A stretch of DNA of 64,000 nucleotides from Weissella hellenica (lineage in GTDB: Bacteria > Bacillota > Bacilli > Lactobacillales > Lactobacillaceae): the NCBI RefSeq assembly GCF_005405545.1, contig NZ_BJEG01000001.1:310001-374000 (forward strand). Direction: 5' to 3'. Under the pieces are notes generated by a model that searched no databases, was not told where the DNA came from, and saw only the letters and a program-made list of their open reading frames with translations. The translations under genes and the position numbers were made by a program. Below, piece by piece: positions 28,498 through 39,341 of the stretch (its first letter is position 1; each line of letters starts with the position of its first letter).

Positions 28498-29349
28498 ATG
28501 CCAAAAATTAGTGAAGTATTTCAAGAGTATGGCTTTAAGGACGATCGTTTAACTTTACTAGCAGGCCCATGTGCCATTGAATCTTATGAAACTTGTGTTG
28601 AAGTTGTTGAAGAATTGAAGAAAATTACTGATGAGTTAGGCATTAATTATGTGTTTAAGGCATCTTTTGATAAGGCTAACCGTAGTTCAATGTCATCAGA
28701 TCGTGGTGCCGGAATGGAAGCTGGTTTAGCGGTCTTACGTACGATTAAAGAAGAATACAATGTCCCAATCGTGACTGACGTGCATGAGTCATATCAATGT
28801 GCGCCAGTTGCAGAAGTGGCAGATGTGCTTCAGATTCCAGCTTATCTAAGTCGTCAAACTGATTTGTTGTTAGCAGCAGCTAAGACTGGCCGGGTTGTTA
28901 ATATTAAGAAAGCCCAGTTTATGGCACCTGAAGATATTCAGAGTGCAGTGGCTAAAGTGGAGACAGAAGATAAGCATGTTCTAGTAACTGAACGTGGTAC
29001 CATGTTTGGTTACCATCAATTAGTAGTCGATATGACAAGCTTGATTCAGATGCGCGAAACAGGTTACCCAGTTATTTTTGATGCGACCCACTCTGTCCAG
29101 ATTCCAAGTGGTTATGGTAATCATTCTGGTGGTAACCGTGATTACATCTTCCCATTAATGCGTGCCGCCTTAGCAATCGGAATTGATGGTATCTTTGCGG
29201 AGGTCCATCCAAATCCACCTAAGGCTATTTCTGATCAAGATAGTCAACTCTATCTACCAAAGGCACGGCCAATCCTAGAAGAAGCCAATAAGCTATTCCA
29301 CGAACATCTTAACAGTAAGGTGGTGTATGCAGATGAAGACTTATTATAA
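28498..29349 (+). CDS. kdsA: 3-deoxy-D-manno-octulosonate 8-phosphate synthase (metal-dependent type)
   Basis: 283 residues. It condenses arabinose 5-phosphate and phosphoenolpyruvate to Kdo 8-phosphate. Signatures are AGPCAIES (residues 22-29), FKASFDKANRSS (53-64), PVAEVADVLQIPAYLSRQTDLLLAAAKTG, TERGTMFGY and DATHSVQIPSG (195-205). The metal ligands of the class II enzymes are all present: Cys25, His198, Glu235, Asp246. The KASFDKANRSS and DATHSVQ motifs and the kdsD neighbour separate it from DAHP synthase. Kdo is known mainly from Gram-negative outer membranes, so its presence here is unusual. No kdsB or kdsC is in the window. Confidence 0.92.
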   Translation: MPKISEVFQEYGFKDDRLTLLAGPCAIESYETCVEVVEELKKITDELGINYVFKASFDKANRSSMSSDRGAGMEAGLAVLRTIKEEYNVPIVTDVHESYQCAPVAEVADVLQIPAYLSRQTDLLLAAAKTGRVVNIKKAQFMAPEDIQSAVAKVETEDKHVLVTERGTMFGYHQLVVDMTSLIQMRETGYPVIFDATHSVQIPSGYGNHSGGNRDYIFPLMRAALAIGIDGIFAEVHPNPPKAISDQDSQLYLPKARPILEEANKLFHEHLNSKVVYADEDLL

Positions 29350-30286
29350 TGACGCGAAAGAGACCTTTGACATTGAGATTAAAACTTTGGAAAAGGTCCG
29401 TGATGCATTAGACGAAAGTTTTGACCAATTTGTTGACGATGTTTTACAGATGACTGGTCGTTTAATTTTTATTGCGATTGGTAAATCAGGTATTATTGCT
29501 GAAAAAATTTCGGCTTCATTTTCTTCGATTGGGGTGCCAAGCTTTTTCATTGATGCCGGGAATGCCTTTCATGGTGACTTAGGTCGTGTGTCTGCAGATG
29601 ACGTGGTTGTGTTTGTTTCTAATAGTGGTGAAACGGAAGAAGTACTGCAAACTTATTTTGCATTGCAAGAGATTTTTGGTAAAGATTTAAAAACGATTGC
29701 TCTAACCGGGGCATCAGATTCAACATTGGCTAAAAATACGCAGGAAGCATTGATTGTTGATGTTGCTGCTGAAGCAGATGTGACCAAATTAGCGCCAACC
29801 AACTCAACAACTGCGACATTGGTGGTTGGGGATGCGTTATTAATTGCTGTTCAAAAAGAAAAACAATTCACGAAAAAAGATTTTGCATTATATCATCCAG
29901 GTGGATCAATTGGAAAGTTGTTGTTGCAAACAGTTAAAAATGTTATGCACACCAAAGTCCCATATGTTGATCTTGAAACACCGCTTAATGATGTTATCTA
30001 CCGTATTAGTGATTTTGGAATCGGGATGACGTTAGTAAAAGATCAGGATAAAGTTGTTGGCATTGTGACAGATGGAGATATTCGTAAGAAAATGCTACAT
30101 GTCACTAAGGTTAAGGAATCTACAGCTGCTGATTATATGACAGAAGGGTTTATTAGTATTGACGTTAATAAACGAAATCGAGCAGCATGGCGTAAGATGG
30201 CTGCACATAATATCTCTAATTTGGTTGTGACCGAAAAAGGTGAAGTTGTGGGAGTTATTACCATCAATGACGTTGTTGATGAATAA
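29333..30286 (+). CDS. kdsD: Arabinose-5-phosphate isomerase (SIS plus two CBS domains)
   Basis: 317 residues from the ATG at 29333, which has AAGGTGG at a proper distance; an ATG two codons earlier (29327) is too close. It converts ribulose 5-phosphate to arabinose 5-phosphate, the substrate of KdsA. The SIS domain spans about residues 1-190: GKSGIIAEKISASFSSIGVPSFF, HGDLGRVSADDVVVFVSNSGETEE, LAPTNSTTATLVVGDAL, LYHPGGSIGKLL. Two CBS motifs follow to the end. It overlaps kdsA by 17 bases, so the two are made together. Confidence 0.92.
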   Translation: MKTYYNDAKETFDIEIKTLEKVRDALDESFDQFVDDVLQMTGRLIFIAIGKSGIIAEKISASFSSIGVPSFFIDAGNAFHGDLGRVSADDVVVFVSNSGETEEVLQTYFALQEIFGKDLKTIALTGASDSTLAKNTQEALIVDVAAEADVTKLAPTNSTTATLVVGDALLIAVQKEKQFTKKDFALYHPGGSIGKLLLQTVKNVMHTKVPYVDLETPLNDVIYRISDFGIGMTLVKDQDKVVGIVTDGDIRKKMLHVTKVKESTAADYMTEGFISIDVNKRNRAAWRKMAAHNISNLVVTEKGEVVGVITINDVVDE

Positions 30287-30364
30287 AACGCTTAATTAAA
30301 AAAATAAAATTCGTTAAACTGACTTAGTAAAACGTTTAAATTAATTTTACTGGTTAGTTAACTG

Positions 30365-30393
30365 TTTACCTAAGTGAATAAACATGATATAGT
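30365..30393 (+). promoter_or_regulatory. Promoter of the pyr operon
   Basis: TTTACC (30365-30370), 17 bases, TATAGT (30388-30393), upstream of the PyrR-type attenuator. Confidence 0.65.
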
Positions 30394-30409
30394 AATGTCA
30401 ATCAAGAAT

Positions 30410-30541
30410 AACCTTTAAGCGTAGTCCAGTGAGGCTAACAAAGGATACCCAAGTTGATGGCAGTCACCCCAAATAGGTGAATCATACTATCGAATAACTT
30501 AGTAAGCCTTATGAATCACTGGATTCATAAGGCTTTTTTTG
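30410..30541 (+). promoter_or_regulatory. PyrR-dependent attenuator of the pyr operon
   Basis: The PyrR-binding loop AGTCCAGTGAGGCT (30423-30436) matches the pyr mRNA consensus (AGUCCAGAGAGGCU) except for one base. It is followed by a strong terminator, a 14-bp stem (30504-30517 with 30522-30535) with a T run. PyrR bound to UMP would stabilise the anti-antiterminator, letting the terminator form when pyrimidines are plentiful. No pyrR gene is in the window. Confidence 0.9.
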
Positions 30542-30562
30542 CGTAAACGATGAGGAGATAGC

Positions 30563-31486
30563 ATGCGAAACTTTGTGAATTTAAACGATTTAACAATACA
30601 AGAAATTATGCAATTAATTAAAACAAGTTTGGCGTATAAAAATGAGCAATTAGATTTGCCAACCGAGTCAAAAAATGTTGCCAATTTATTTTTTGAAAAT
30701 TCAACACGGACTGCCAGCAGTTTTCAAATGGCTGAATCAAAGTTAGGGTGGCAACCAATTCAGGTTAATCCCCAGACGAGTTCAACGCAAAAGGGCGAGT
30801 CACTAAGTGATACGCTAAAAACCCTTGGTGCGATCGGTGTAGATGTGGTGGTACTCCGACACAGCATTAACGACTGGTATGAGCCATTAATTGCTGAAAA
30901 TTCAGCATTGATGCCACAGCTTGTTAATGCAGGTGATGGCAATGGCCAGCATCCATCACAAAGCTTACTTGACTTAATGACAATTTATGAACAGTTCGGT
31001 TACTTTTCAGATTTAAATATTCGCATTGTAGGCGATCTAGCGCATTCCAGAGTGGCCCGTTCAAATGCTGAAATTTTAAAACGTTTAGGCGCAAAGGTGA
31101 GCTTTTCAGGACCAAAGCAATGGTATCCCGCTGATTTTGACCAATATGGGACTTATCAGGAAATGGATCAAGGTCTAGAAAATTTGGATGTCTTGATGTT
31201 ATTACGCGTGCAACATGAGCGGCTAGCACAACAAGATAATGATGATTTTTTAGAGACAACGTATCATCAACAATTCGGTTTAACCGACAACCGTTATGAG
31301 CAATTAAAAGATAAAGCAATTATTATGCATCCAGCCCCAGTTAATCGGGGAATTGAAATTGCTAATGAGTTGGTAGAAGCAGACAAATCACGTATTTTTA
31401 CGCAAATGGCTAATGGTGTTTATGCCCGTATTGCCATCTTAACTAGTCTGATGGAGGAGAAAGTAAATGACATCAATATTAATTAA
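30563..31486 (+). CDS. pyrB: Aspartate carbamoyltransferase catalytic subunit
   Basis: 307 residues. It forms N-carbamoyl-aspartate, the committed step of pyrimidine synthesis. The carbamoyl phosphate loop FFENSTRTASSFQMAE is at about residues 50-65, with GDGNGQHPSQSLLDLMTIYEQFG and IMHPAPVNRGIEI. It overlaps pyrC by 20 bases. No regulatory chain gene is present, as usual for Gram-positives. Confidence 0.96.
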   Translation: MRNFVNLNDLTIQEIMQLIKTSLAYKNEQLDLPTESKNVANLFFENSTRTASSFQMAESKLGWQPIQVNPQTSSTQKGESLSDTLKTLGAIGVDVVVLRHSINDWYEPLIAENSALMPQLVNAGDGNGQHPSQSLLDLMTIYEQFGYFSDLNIRIVGDLAHSRVARSNAEILKRLGAKVSFSGPKQWYPADFDQYGTYQEMDQGLENLDVLMLLRVQHERLAQQDNDDFLETTYHQQFGLTDNRYEQLKDKAIIMHPAPVNRGIEIANELVEADKSRIFTQMANGVYARIAILTSLMEEKVNDININ

Positions 31487-32744
31487 AAATGCGCAAAGTG
31501 TTGGAGCAGATGATACATTAATTTGCCAAGATATTTTAATCATTGACGACATGATTACAGCGGTGGCAACTAATATCAAAGAAACGGTCGACCGTGTGAT
31601 TGATGCAAATGGTGCGCTAGTCACACCAGGGCTGGTTGATGTTCATGTGCATTTTCGTGAGCCAGGATTTGCCTACAAAGAAACTGTTGCCACTGGGTCA
31701 AAAGCAGCGGCACGTGGAGGATTTACGACAGTATTAGCGATGCCTAATCTAGATCCGGTGCCAGATAATTTAGAAAACTTTCAAATGATTAAAGCCAATA
31801 ATGATGCTAATAGTTTGGTTCATTTAAAGCAGTATGCAGCTATTTCAACGGCTCTAACAACGGAAGAAGTCAGTGATATTGACGCACTAGCGAAGGCAGG
31901 GGCTGTTGCCTTTACAAATGATGGTAAAGGTGTGCAAACGGCTGCTACAATGCTAATGGCAATGAAAGCTGCTGCCAAAGTAAAACGACCATTAGTAGCG
32001 CATGTAGAAGATAATTCGCTAATTAATGGTGGCGTGATGAATTTAGGTGAAAAATCAAAAGAATTACAGTTACCAGGTATGGATCCTTTAGGTGAATCAT
32101 CCCAACTGGCGCGTGATTTAGTGTTAGCTAAGGCTAGCGGGGTGCACTATCATGTTGCACACCTTTCAACAAAGTCATCGGTAGAACTGGTCAGACTTGC
32201 TAAATTACAAGGAGTCAATGTAACGGCAGAAGTGTCACCACATCATTTGTTATTGGATGAAACTTATATTACTGCTGATAATGCTTACTTTAAAATGAAC
32301 CCGCCGCTTCGAACGCCAGCGGATCGTACAGCGGTCATTGCAGGATTGTTGGACGGCACCATTGATATGGTAGCAACTGATCATGCGCCTCATAGTACAG
32401 CAGAAAAAGAAGGGTCATTTATTGGGGCTGCTTTTGGAATTACGGGTATTGAAACAAGTTTCCAATTACTTTATACCCACTTAGTTAAACCAGGGATTGC
32501 AACGTTGACCCAATTATTAGACTGGATGGTTGTCAAACCCCAACAAGCCTTTGGATTACATGGGGCACAAGCAGTAGTAGCTGGCCAACCAGCAGATTTG
32601 GCATTATTTGATATTAGACATGCACACAAAATTACAGCAGATGAATTTGCCTCAAAAGGGGTTAACACACCATTTATTGGTGCAACAATTTACGGGCAGA
32701 CAATATTAACCATGGTTGATGGTCAAATTGTTTACGAGGCATAG
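31467..32744 (+). CDS. pyrC: Dihydroorotase
   Basis: 425 residues, type I amidohydrolase that closes carbamoyl-aspartate to dihydroorotate. The metal site is visible: DVHVHFREPG (about residues 57-66), AHVEDNSL, HVAHLSTKSS, AEVSPHHLLL and ATDHAPHS. The start overlaps the end of pyrB, with GGAGGAG upstream. Confidence 0.96.
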   Translation: MTSILIKNAQSVGADDTLICQDILIIDDMITAVATNIKETVDRVIDANGALVTPGLVDVHVHFREPGFAYKETVATGSKAAARGGFTTVLAMPNLDPVPDNLENFQMIKANNDANSLVHLKQYAAISTALTTEEVSDIDALAKAGAVAFTNDGKGVQTAATMLMAMKAAAKVKRPLVAHVEDNSLINGGVMNLGEKSKELQLPGMDPLGESSQLARDLVLAKASGVHYHVAHLSTKSSVELVRLAKLQGVNVTAEVSPHHLLLDETYITADNAYFKMNPPLRTPADRTAVIAGLLDGTIDMVATDHAPHSTAEKEGSFIGAAFGITGIETSFQLLYTHLVKPGIATLTQLLDWMVVKPQQAFGLHGAQAVVAGQPADLALFDIRHAHKITADEFASKGVNTPFIGATIYGQTILTMVDGQIVYEA

Positions 32745-32753
32745 GGGGAAAAC

Positions 32754-33839
32754 ATGCAACGTTATTTAGTTTTAGAAAATGGTTCAATTTATACAGGTGA
32801 AGCTTTTGGTGCCACCAAGGATGTTGCAGGAGAGCTCGTTTTTAATACGGGGATGACAGGTTATCAAGAATCATTAACAGATATTTCTTATTCGGGACAA
32901 ATTTTAACCTTCACGTATCCATTAATCGGTAATTATGGCATCAATCGTGATGATTATGAATCACTAAAACCGACAGCAAATGCGATTGTGGCACATGAAA
33001 TTGCACGCCGTCCTTCTAACTGGCGTCAACAAATGTCACTTACTGAATGGGCTGAAAAGATGGATTTACCAGGTATTACAGGTGTTGATACACGTGCGTT
33101 AACAAAAGAAATTAGAGAACATGGTGTGATGCGAACCGTTATTGTTAATGAAGTTACCGACGATACATTAGCGCAACTACAGGCAGAAAAACCAGTAACA
33201 GATGAAGTTAACAAAATGACAACGAAAACGACATATGTTAATCCGACTGATGGACCATCGATTGCGTTAATTGACTTTGGCTTGAAAAATTCTATTTTAC
33301 GCTCATTAGCTAAGCGTGGTGTGAATGTGATGGTTTTTCCAGCTAATGTTGATGCAAAGACTATATTAGATATGGATCCGGATGGTGTCTTGTTATCAAA
33401 TGGGCCGGGTAATCCAGAAGATGTGTTGCATATCCTACCTGTTATTCGAGAACTACAAGAAAAGATGCCGTTGATGGGGATTTGCTTAGGACATCAATTG
33501 TTTGCTTTGGCTAATGGGGCAACAACGTTTAAGTTGAAATTTGGTCATCGTGGCTTTAATCATGCAGTTCGTAATATGGTTAAAAATCAAATTGACTTTA
33601 CATCACAAAACCATGGTTATGCCGTTGATGCTAAATCTATTGCAGAAACAAATTTGGAAATCACCCATGAAGAAATTAATGATCATACAGTTGAAGGCCT
33701 TAAGCTAAAAAATCATGCTGCATTTTCAGTTCAATTTCATCCCGATGCAGCACCTGGTCCCCATGATGCAGAATACTTATTTGATGATTTCCTAGCAATG
33801 ATTGCACAAAGCAAGAAAGGACAATTACAACATGCCTAG
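32754..33839 (+). CDS. carA: Carbamoyl phosphate synthase small (glutaminase) subunit
   Basis: 361 residues. The N-terminal part has [32 protein letters not shown]. The class I glutamine amidotransferase domain has the catalytic Cys in [12 protein letters not shown] and His/Glu in [21 protein letters not shown]. It supplies ammonia to CarB. Its position inside the pyr operon marks the pyrimidine-specific enzyme. It overlaps carB by 8 bases. Confidence 0.97.
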   Translation: MQRYLVLENGSIYTGEAFGATKDVAGELVFNTGMTGYQESLTDISYSGQILTFTYPLIGNYGINRDDYESLKPTANAIVAHEIARRPSNWRQQMSLTEWAEKMDLPGITGVDTRALTKEIREHGVMRTVIVNEVTDDTLAQLQAEKPVTDEVNKMTTKTTYVNPTDGPSIALIDFGLKNSILRSLAKRGVNVMVFPANVDAKTILDMDPDGVLLSNGPGNPEDVLHILPVIRELQEKMPLMGICLGHQLFALANGATTFKLKFGHRGFNHAVRNMVKNQIDFTSQNHGYAVDAKSIAETNLEITHEEINDHTVEGLKLKNHAAFSVQFHPDAAPGPHDAEYLFDDFLAMIAQSKKGQLQHA

Positions 33840-36800
33840 ACGTACAGATATCCACAAAATTTTGGTCATTGGTTCAGGACCTATTATTATCGGTCAAGCT
33901 GCTGAATTTGATTATTCAGGAACGCAAGCAGCGATGTCTTTAAAAGAGGAAGGCTATGAAGTTGTCTTAGTTAACTCAAATCCAGCAACAATTATGACGG
34001 ATAGTGAGACTGCTGATGAAGTTTATATCGAACCATTATCATTTGAATTTTTGGCACGTATTTTGCGTAAAGAACGTCCAGACGCTATTTTGCCAACTTT
34101 AGGTGGTCAAACAGGTTTGAATATGGCTAAAGAGCTATCAGAAGCAGGTATTTTGGATGAATTAGGTATTATTTTATTGGGGACAAAGTTATCAGCCATT
34201 GAAGAGGCCGAGGATCGTGAAGCTTTCAAGAACTTAATGAATCGCTTGCATGAACCGGTACCAGAATCATTGATTGCGGTAACGGTGGCAGAAGCTGTTG
34301 ACTTTGCAAATCAAAGTGGTTATCCCGTAATTGTACGACCAGCCTACACATTAGGTGGTACCGGCGGGGGGATTGCAAATGATGAGGCGGAACTAAAGGA
34401 CATTGCTGCCAATGGCTTGGAGTTATCGCCGGTTACACAAGTCCTTATTGAGCAATCCATTGCGGGTTATAAAGAAATTGAATTTGAAGTGATGCGCGAT
34501 GCTGCTGACAATGCCTTAATCGTTGCTTCAATGGAAAATTTCGATCCAGTTGGTATTCATACAGGTGATTCTATCGTTGTTGCGCCCGTACAAACTTTAG
34601 CTGATCGTGAATTGCAAATGATGCGTGATGCCGCTTTGAAAATTATTCGCGCTTTGAAAATTGAAGGGGGCGTTAATATTCAAATGGCGCTGGACCCAAA
34701 TTCATTTGAGTACGACATTATTGAAGTGAATCCTCGTGTCTCACGTTCATCAGCATTGGCATCTAAAGCAACTGGGTATCCAATTGCTAAAATGGCTGCC
34801 AAAATTGCAGTGGGATTGACATTGGATGAAATTATCAATCCTGTAACAGGAACGACTAAAGCTGCATTTGAACCCGCCTTGGATTATGTCGTAGTTAAAA
34901 TTCCGCGTTGGCCATTCGATAAATTTGCGACAGCCGATCGCCATTTGGGGACGCAAATGAAGGCCACTGGAGAAGTCATGGCTATTGGCCGTAATATTGA
35001 AGAAGCGTTGAATAAAGCCGTTCGATCATTAGAAATTGGGGCGACTGGGTTACGTGATATCAACTTTAGTGATATTGACACCCAACAATTATTAACTGAC
35101 CTAATGCCAGCACGTGATGACCGTTTGTTTATGATTAGTGAATTAATACGTCGCGGTATTTCAATTGATGCCATTCATGAACGAACAAAAATTGATTATT
35201 TCTTCTTAGATAAAATCTTGCACGTTATTGAAATTGAACAAGCATTAGCACAGCATATTGGTGATAATAAAGTATTATTATTAGCTAAAAAGAACGGGTT
35301 TGCTGATCAAACAATTGCCGATATCTGGGGATGGACAAGCAAAGAAGTATCAGACCATCGTACGAAAGCAGCCATTAAGCCGGTTTATAAAATGGTTGAT
35401 ACGGTTGCTGCCGAATTTGAATCACAAACACCCTATTATTATGCTACTTATGAAATGCAAAATGAATCGGTTGTTAGTCAAAAGCCAAGCATCCTTGTTT
35501 TGGGATCAGGACCTATTCGTATTGGTCAGGGTGTCGAGTTTGATTATGCAACTGTACATGCTGTTAAGGCAATTCAAGCTGCTGGTTATGAAGCAATCAT
35601 TATGAATTCGAATCCAGAAACAGTTTCAACTGATTTTTCTGTTTCAGATAAGCTTTATTTTGAGCCACTTACATTAGAAGATGTCTTAAATGTAACGAAT
35701 CTAGAAAAGCCGCTTGGTGTTGTTGTCCAATTCGGTGGTCAAACAGCGATTAATTTAGCACAACCGCTAGTTAATGCAGGTGTAAATATTTTAGGAACGA
35801 GTGTTGCCAACTTAAATCGTGCCGAAGATCGAGAAGAATTTGATCAAGTGATTAAGCAATTAGGCTTGGCACAACCAGTTGGGAAAACAGCCACGACCAT
35901 CACCGGGGCCTTAGATGCTGCAAATGAAATTGGTTACCCCGTATTAGTCCGGCCATCATATGTTTTGGGTGGACGAGCAATGGAGATTGTTAATAATCAA
36001 GCTGAACTAAAAGACTATATGGGACGTGCGGTGAAAGTGTCGCATGATCATCCCGTTTTGATTGATTCATATTTAGTTGGCTCAGAAGCGGAAGTCGACG
36101 TGTTATCTGATGGTAAAACGGTTGTGATTCCAGGAATTATGGAACACATTGAACGCGCAGGTGTGCATTCAGGGGACTCAATGTCTGTATATCCCACACA
36201 AACATTATCAGATAAAGTACGCTCTGAAATAGTTACTGCATCAATAGCACTAGCAAAGAGTTTGAAAACAGTTGGTTTAATGAATGTACAATTTGTTATT
36301 CATGATAATACAGCATATGTCATTGAAGTAAATCCACGTGCATCGCGAACAGTACCTTTTATTTCAAAGGTGACGCAACTAAAATTAGCACAATTAGCAA
36401 CTCGTGTTATGTTAGGTGAAAACTTAGCAGATATGGGCTTTGAAACCGGATTAGTACCAGAATCAGAGATGGTTCATGTAAAGTCACCAATCTTTTCATT
36501 TACCAAATTGCCAGCAGTAGACTCGTTGCTTGGACCCGAAATGAAGTCGACTGGTGAAGTGATGGGTTCAGACAAAACGTTTGAAAAAGCCTTATATAAA
36601 GCATTCGTGGCATCAAATATTAAAATTCCACACGCTGGTAATGTTTTGTTTACGATTGCTGATGAAGATAAGGCAGAAGCGTTAGGCTTGGCGCAACGTT
36701 TTAATGAACTAGGCTTTCAATTATTTGCTACGGCAGGAACGGGTGAATATTTACAAAACAACGGTCTACGGGTGCAAATTCTAGATAAAATTAGTGAAAC

Positions 36801-37008
36801 AACGCACAATGCAGTTACCGCTTTGAGCAAAGGCTCATTACAATTGGTCATTAATTCGACCCATCAAGATATCGAAACAGTTAATGATAGTCGTCGCATT
36901 CGTAATGCAGCTATTGAAAATGCGGTGCCGTTGTTTACAGCATTCGACACAGTCAAAGCGCTACTAAGTGTCCTTGAATCACAATCATTTACAGTTAACC
37001 CTGCATAA
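33832..37008 (+). CDS. carB: Carbamoyl phosphate synthase large subunit
   Basis: 1058 residues from the ATG at 33832 ([32 protein letters not shown]). An upstream in-frame ATG at 33802 is inside carA and is rejected. Two homologous ATP-grasp halves are seen; the second begins at about residue 555 ([24 protein letters not shown]). An MGS-like regulatory domain is at the C-terminus. UMP or PRPP control is likely but not tested. Confidence 0.97.
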   Translation: MPRRTDIHKILVIGSGPIIIGQAAEFDYSGTQAAMSLKEEGYEVVLVNSNPATIMTDSETADEVYIEPLSFEFLARILRKERPDAILPTLGGQTGLNMAKELSEAGILDELGIILLGTKLSAIEEAEDREAFKNLMNRLHEPVPESLIAVTVAEAVDFANQSGYPVIVRPAYTLGGTGGGIANDEAELKDIAANGLELSPVTQVLIEQSIAGYKEIEFEVMRDAADNALIVASMENFDPVGIHTGDSIVVAPVQTLADRELQMMRDAALKIIRALKIEGGVNIQMALDPNSFEYDIIEVNPRVSRSSALASKATGYPIAKMAAKIAVGLTLDEIINPVTGTTKAAFEPALDYVVVKIPRWPFDKFATADRHLGTQMKATGEVMAIGRNIEEALNKAVRSLEIGATGLRDINFSDIDTQQLLTDLMPARDDRLFMISELIRRGISIDAIHERTKIDYFFLDKILHVIEIEQALAQHIGDNKVLLLAKKNGFADQTIADIWGWTSKEVSDHRTKAAIKPVYKMVDTVAAEFESQTPYYYATYEMQNESVVSQKPSILVLGSGPIRIGQGVEFDYATVHAVKAIQAAGYEAIIMNSNPETVSTDFSVSDKLYFEPLTLEDVLNVTNLEKPLGVVVQFGGQTAINLAQPLVNAGVNILGTSVANLNRAEDREEFDQVIKQLGLAQPVGKTATTITGALDAANEIGYPVLVRPSYVLGGRAMEIVNNQAELKDYMGRAVKVSHDHPVLIDSYLVGSEAEVDVLSDGKTVVIPGIMEHIERAGVHSGDSMSVYPTQTLSDKVRSEIVTASIALAKSLKTVGLMNVQFVIHDNTAYVIEVNPRASRTVPFISKVTQLKLAQLATRVMLGENLADMGFETGLVPESEMVHVKSPIFSFTKLPAVDSLLGPEMKSTGEVMGSDKTFEKALYKAFVASNIKIPHAGNVLFTIADEDKAEALGLAQRFNELGFQLFATAGTGEYLQNNGLRVQILDKISETTHNAVTALSKGSLQLVINSTHQDIETVNDSRRIRNAAIENAVPLFTAFDTVKALLSVLESQSFTVNPA

Positions 37009-37028
37009 AGTAAAAGGAGAAGCTTCCC

Positions 37029-37991
37029 ATGAATAACAATCGTTATGCTGTGTCATTACCTGGTTTAGAATTGAAAAATCCATTTATGCCTTCATCAGGT
37101 TCATTCTACTATGGCCTGGATCACATTGATGACTTTGATTTAAATGAATTAGGTGCTTTAGTATTAAAAACAACGACAATGCATCCACGCAAAGGTAACC
37201 CACAACCTTGGATTATTCAAACGAAAGCGGGTGTGTTAAATTCAGTTGGATTGGCAAACCCAGGTATTGCTGCTGTTAAAGCAGACTACTTACCAAAGTT
37301 AGCTGAAAAATTACCAAATCTACCGCAAATGTTATCAATTTCTGGGGAAACAATTGCTGAGTTTACTGAATTAGCGACCATCATTGATCAAATACCAAGT
37401 ATTAGTGCCATCGAGTTAAATCTTTCATGCCCAAATGTTGATGAGGGTGGGCGAGCATTTGGTGTTTCAACTACCGGGATTACAGCTGCTGTTAGTGCTG
37501 TACGTGCAGTTACAACCAAAGCCGTGTATGCAAAATTATCACCAAATGTTACTGATATTAAACCATTAGCGATTGCAGCGCAAAAAGCAGGTGCAGATGG
37601 GTTAACGATGGTGAATACCTTGGTTGGGATGAGTTTAGACTTAATGGCGCGCTCAGTTCGTTTGTACCGTGGTAAAGGTGGTTTATCAGGAGAAGCGATT
37701 CATCCGTTAGCTGTGGAATTTATTTGGGAAGCAGCCTCGGTTGTGGACATTCCAATCATTGGAGTTGGTGGGGTGACGATTGACGACGCCCTTGAATTAA
37801 TGTTAGCAGGCGCATCAGCAGTTCAAGTTGGAATTATGAATAAAGAAGATTCGCTCTTTTTGCCAAAGTTGATTAAACAGTTACCAGCAGCCCTTGATAA
37901 GTATCATTTTGAAACAGCAGCTGACGTTACATATGCACTACATCCATTGCCTACTGATGAAGATGCATGGGCTAAGTCTAAAGAAAAGTAA
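37029..37991 (+). CDS. pyrD: Dihydroorotate dehydrogenase, class 1B-like
   Basis: 320 residues. It oxidises dihydroorotate to orotate with FMN. Class 1 is shown by the active-site Cys in IELNLSCPNVDEGGRAFG (about residue 135) and by the absence of an N-terminal membrane helix. Other motifs are MPSSGSFYYGLD, VLNSVGLANPG and IIGVGGVTIDDALELMLAGASAVQVG. The class 1B partner PyrK is not encoded beside it, so electrons may go elsewhere or pyrK may lie outside the window. Confidence 0.93.
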   Translation: MNNNRYAVSLPGLELKNPFMPSSGSFYYGLDHIDDFDLNELGALVLKTTTMHPRKGNPQPWIIQTKAGVLNSVGLANPGIAAVKADYLPKLAEKLPNLPQMLSISGETIAEFTELATIIDQIPSISAIELNLSCPNVDEGGRAFGVSTTGITAAVSAVRAVTTKAVYAKLSPNVTDIKPLAIAAQKAGADGLTMVNTLVGMSLDLMARSVRLYRGKGGLSGEAIHPLAVEFIWEAASVVDIPIIGVGGVTIDDALELMLAGASAVQVGIMNKEDSLFLPKLIKQLPAALDKYHFETAADVTYALHPLPTDEDAWAKSKEK

Positions 37992-38010
37992 TCAGCACAA
38001 AGGAGTCGTT

Positions 38011-38718
38011 ATGATTGAAAATAAGCCGGTGTTTATCGCCTTAGATTTTGCCGATGCTAAAACAACCTGGGTATTTTTAGCACAGTTTCCAGCTCAGCAA
38101 TCATTAGCAGTCAAAGTTGGTATGGAACTATTTTATCGTGAAGGACCGCAGTTTGTGACTGAGTTAAAGCAACGCGGATATACAGTCTTTTTAGATTTAA
38201 AGTTATACGATATCCCACATACTGTGGGGCAAGCTACTAAAAATTTAGCGCGCTTAGGTATTGATTACTTAACTTTGCACGCAGCTGGTGGTGAGAAAAT
38301 GTTAGCGGCGGCTAAGTCAGCAATTGGCGCAGCTAACCAAACAACGAAATTACTAGCAATTACCCAATTGACATCGTTTACGCCAGATGAGTTACAGGCA
38401 ACCCAACAGTTGGCTGTATCATTGGATGAATCGGTGGTTCATTTAGCGCAAGTGGCAAAGCAAGTAGGCATGGCAGGTGTTATTTCATCTGCTTTCGAAA
38501 CACCAATGATTCATCAAGCGACTAGTGACGCATTTTTATCAATTACACCCGGAATTCGTTTACAAGGGGATGCCAAGGGCGATCAAAGTCGAATTATGAC
38601 ACCGCAACAGGCACGTAAAAACGGTGCCAATGGCATTGTGGTGGGACGTTCAATTACCCAAGCGCCTAATCCAGTTGCTGCTTATGAACAAATAATAGAA
38701 GCATTTAGTGAGGAGTAA
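38011..38718 (+). CDS. pyrF: Orotidine 5'-phosphate decarboxylase
   Basis: 235 residues from the ATG at 38011 behind AAAGGAG; a longer frame from 37894 runs inside pyrD and is not used. The catalytic Asp-Lys-Asp array is in VFLDLKLYDIPHTV (about residues 60-73). SITPGIRLQGDAKGDQSRIMTPQQA binds the phosphate. It makes UMP. Confidence 0.96.
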   Translation: MIENKPVFIALDFADAKTTWVFLAQFPAQQSLAVKVGMELFYREGPQFVTELKQRGYTVFLDLKLYDIPHTVGQATKNLARLGIDYLTLHAAGGEKMLAAAKSAIGAANQTTKLLAITQLTSFTPDELQATQQLAVSLDESVVHLAQVAKQVGMAGVISSAFETPMIHQATSDAFLSITPGIRLQGDAKGDQSRIMTPQQARKNGANGIVVGRSITQAPNPVAAYEQIIEAFSEE

Positions 38719-38720
38719 AT

Positions 38721-39341
38721 ATGACAAACTATCAAAACCAGGTTGCCCAGGCATTATTAGACATTGAAGCAGTGAAATTACAGCCACAGGATCCTTTTAC
38801 ATGGGCATCAGGCATTAAAAGTCCCATTTATACAGATAATCGTAAAATTATTTCATTTCCGAAAGAACGTGGAATCGTGATTGCAGGATTAATTGATTTG
38901 ATTAAAGCACAATATCCAGACGTTCAGGCCATTGGGGGAGTTGCGACAGCCGGTATTCCCCATGCGGCTTGGGTAGCGCAAGCTATGAATTTGCCGTTGA
39001 TTTATGTGCGAGCAAAGCCAAAAGATCACGGTACCGGCAAGCAAATTGAGGGTGCTTTGCCGGCACAACAAAAAGTGGTGCTCATTGATGATTTGATTTC
39101 AACTGGTGGTTCAGTACTTGGGGCAGTTAAAGCAACTCGTGCAGAAGCAGGGGATGTTATTGGTGTCGTGTCAATTTTTTCTTACGAATTGCCAGCAGCA
39201 GTAGAAAATTTTGCAGCAGCTCAAACTAGTTTTGCATCATTAACTAATTTTTCTAGCTTAATTCAAGTTGCGCAACAGGCAGGGAAAATTACGCCTGCTG
39301 AGCTGCAGATGATTCAAGAATGGCATCAAACACTTGCCTAA
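38721..39341 (+). CDS. pyrE: Orotate phosphoribosyltransferase
   Basis: 206 residues. The PRPP loop VVLIDDLISTGGSVLGAV is at about residues 119-136, and FTWASGIKSPIYTDNRKIISFP is the N-terminal signature. It follows pyrF after 2 bases and is the last gene of the operon. No strong terminator follows, so some read-through into mrnC is possible. Confidence 0.96.
   Translation: MTNYQNQVAQALLDIEAVKLQPQDPFTWASGIKSPIYTDNRKIISFPKERGIVIAGLIDLIKAQYPDVQAIGGVATAGIPHAAWVAQAMNLPLIYVRAKPKDHGTGKQIEGALPAQQKVVLIDDLISTGGSVLGAVKATRAEAGDVIGVVSIFSYELPAAVENFAAAQTSFASLTNFSSLIQVAQQAGKITPAELQMIQEWHQTLA

Noticed and set aside
28498-29349. Could be DAHP synthase because of AGPCAIES
   Set aside because: KASFDKANRSS, SRQTDLLLAAAKTG and DATHSVQIPSG are Kdo8P synthase motifs, and kdsD overlaps it.
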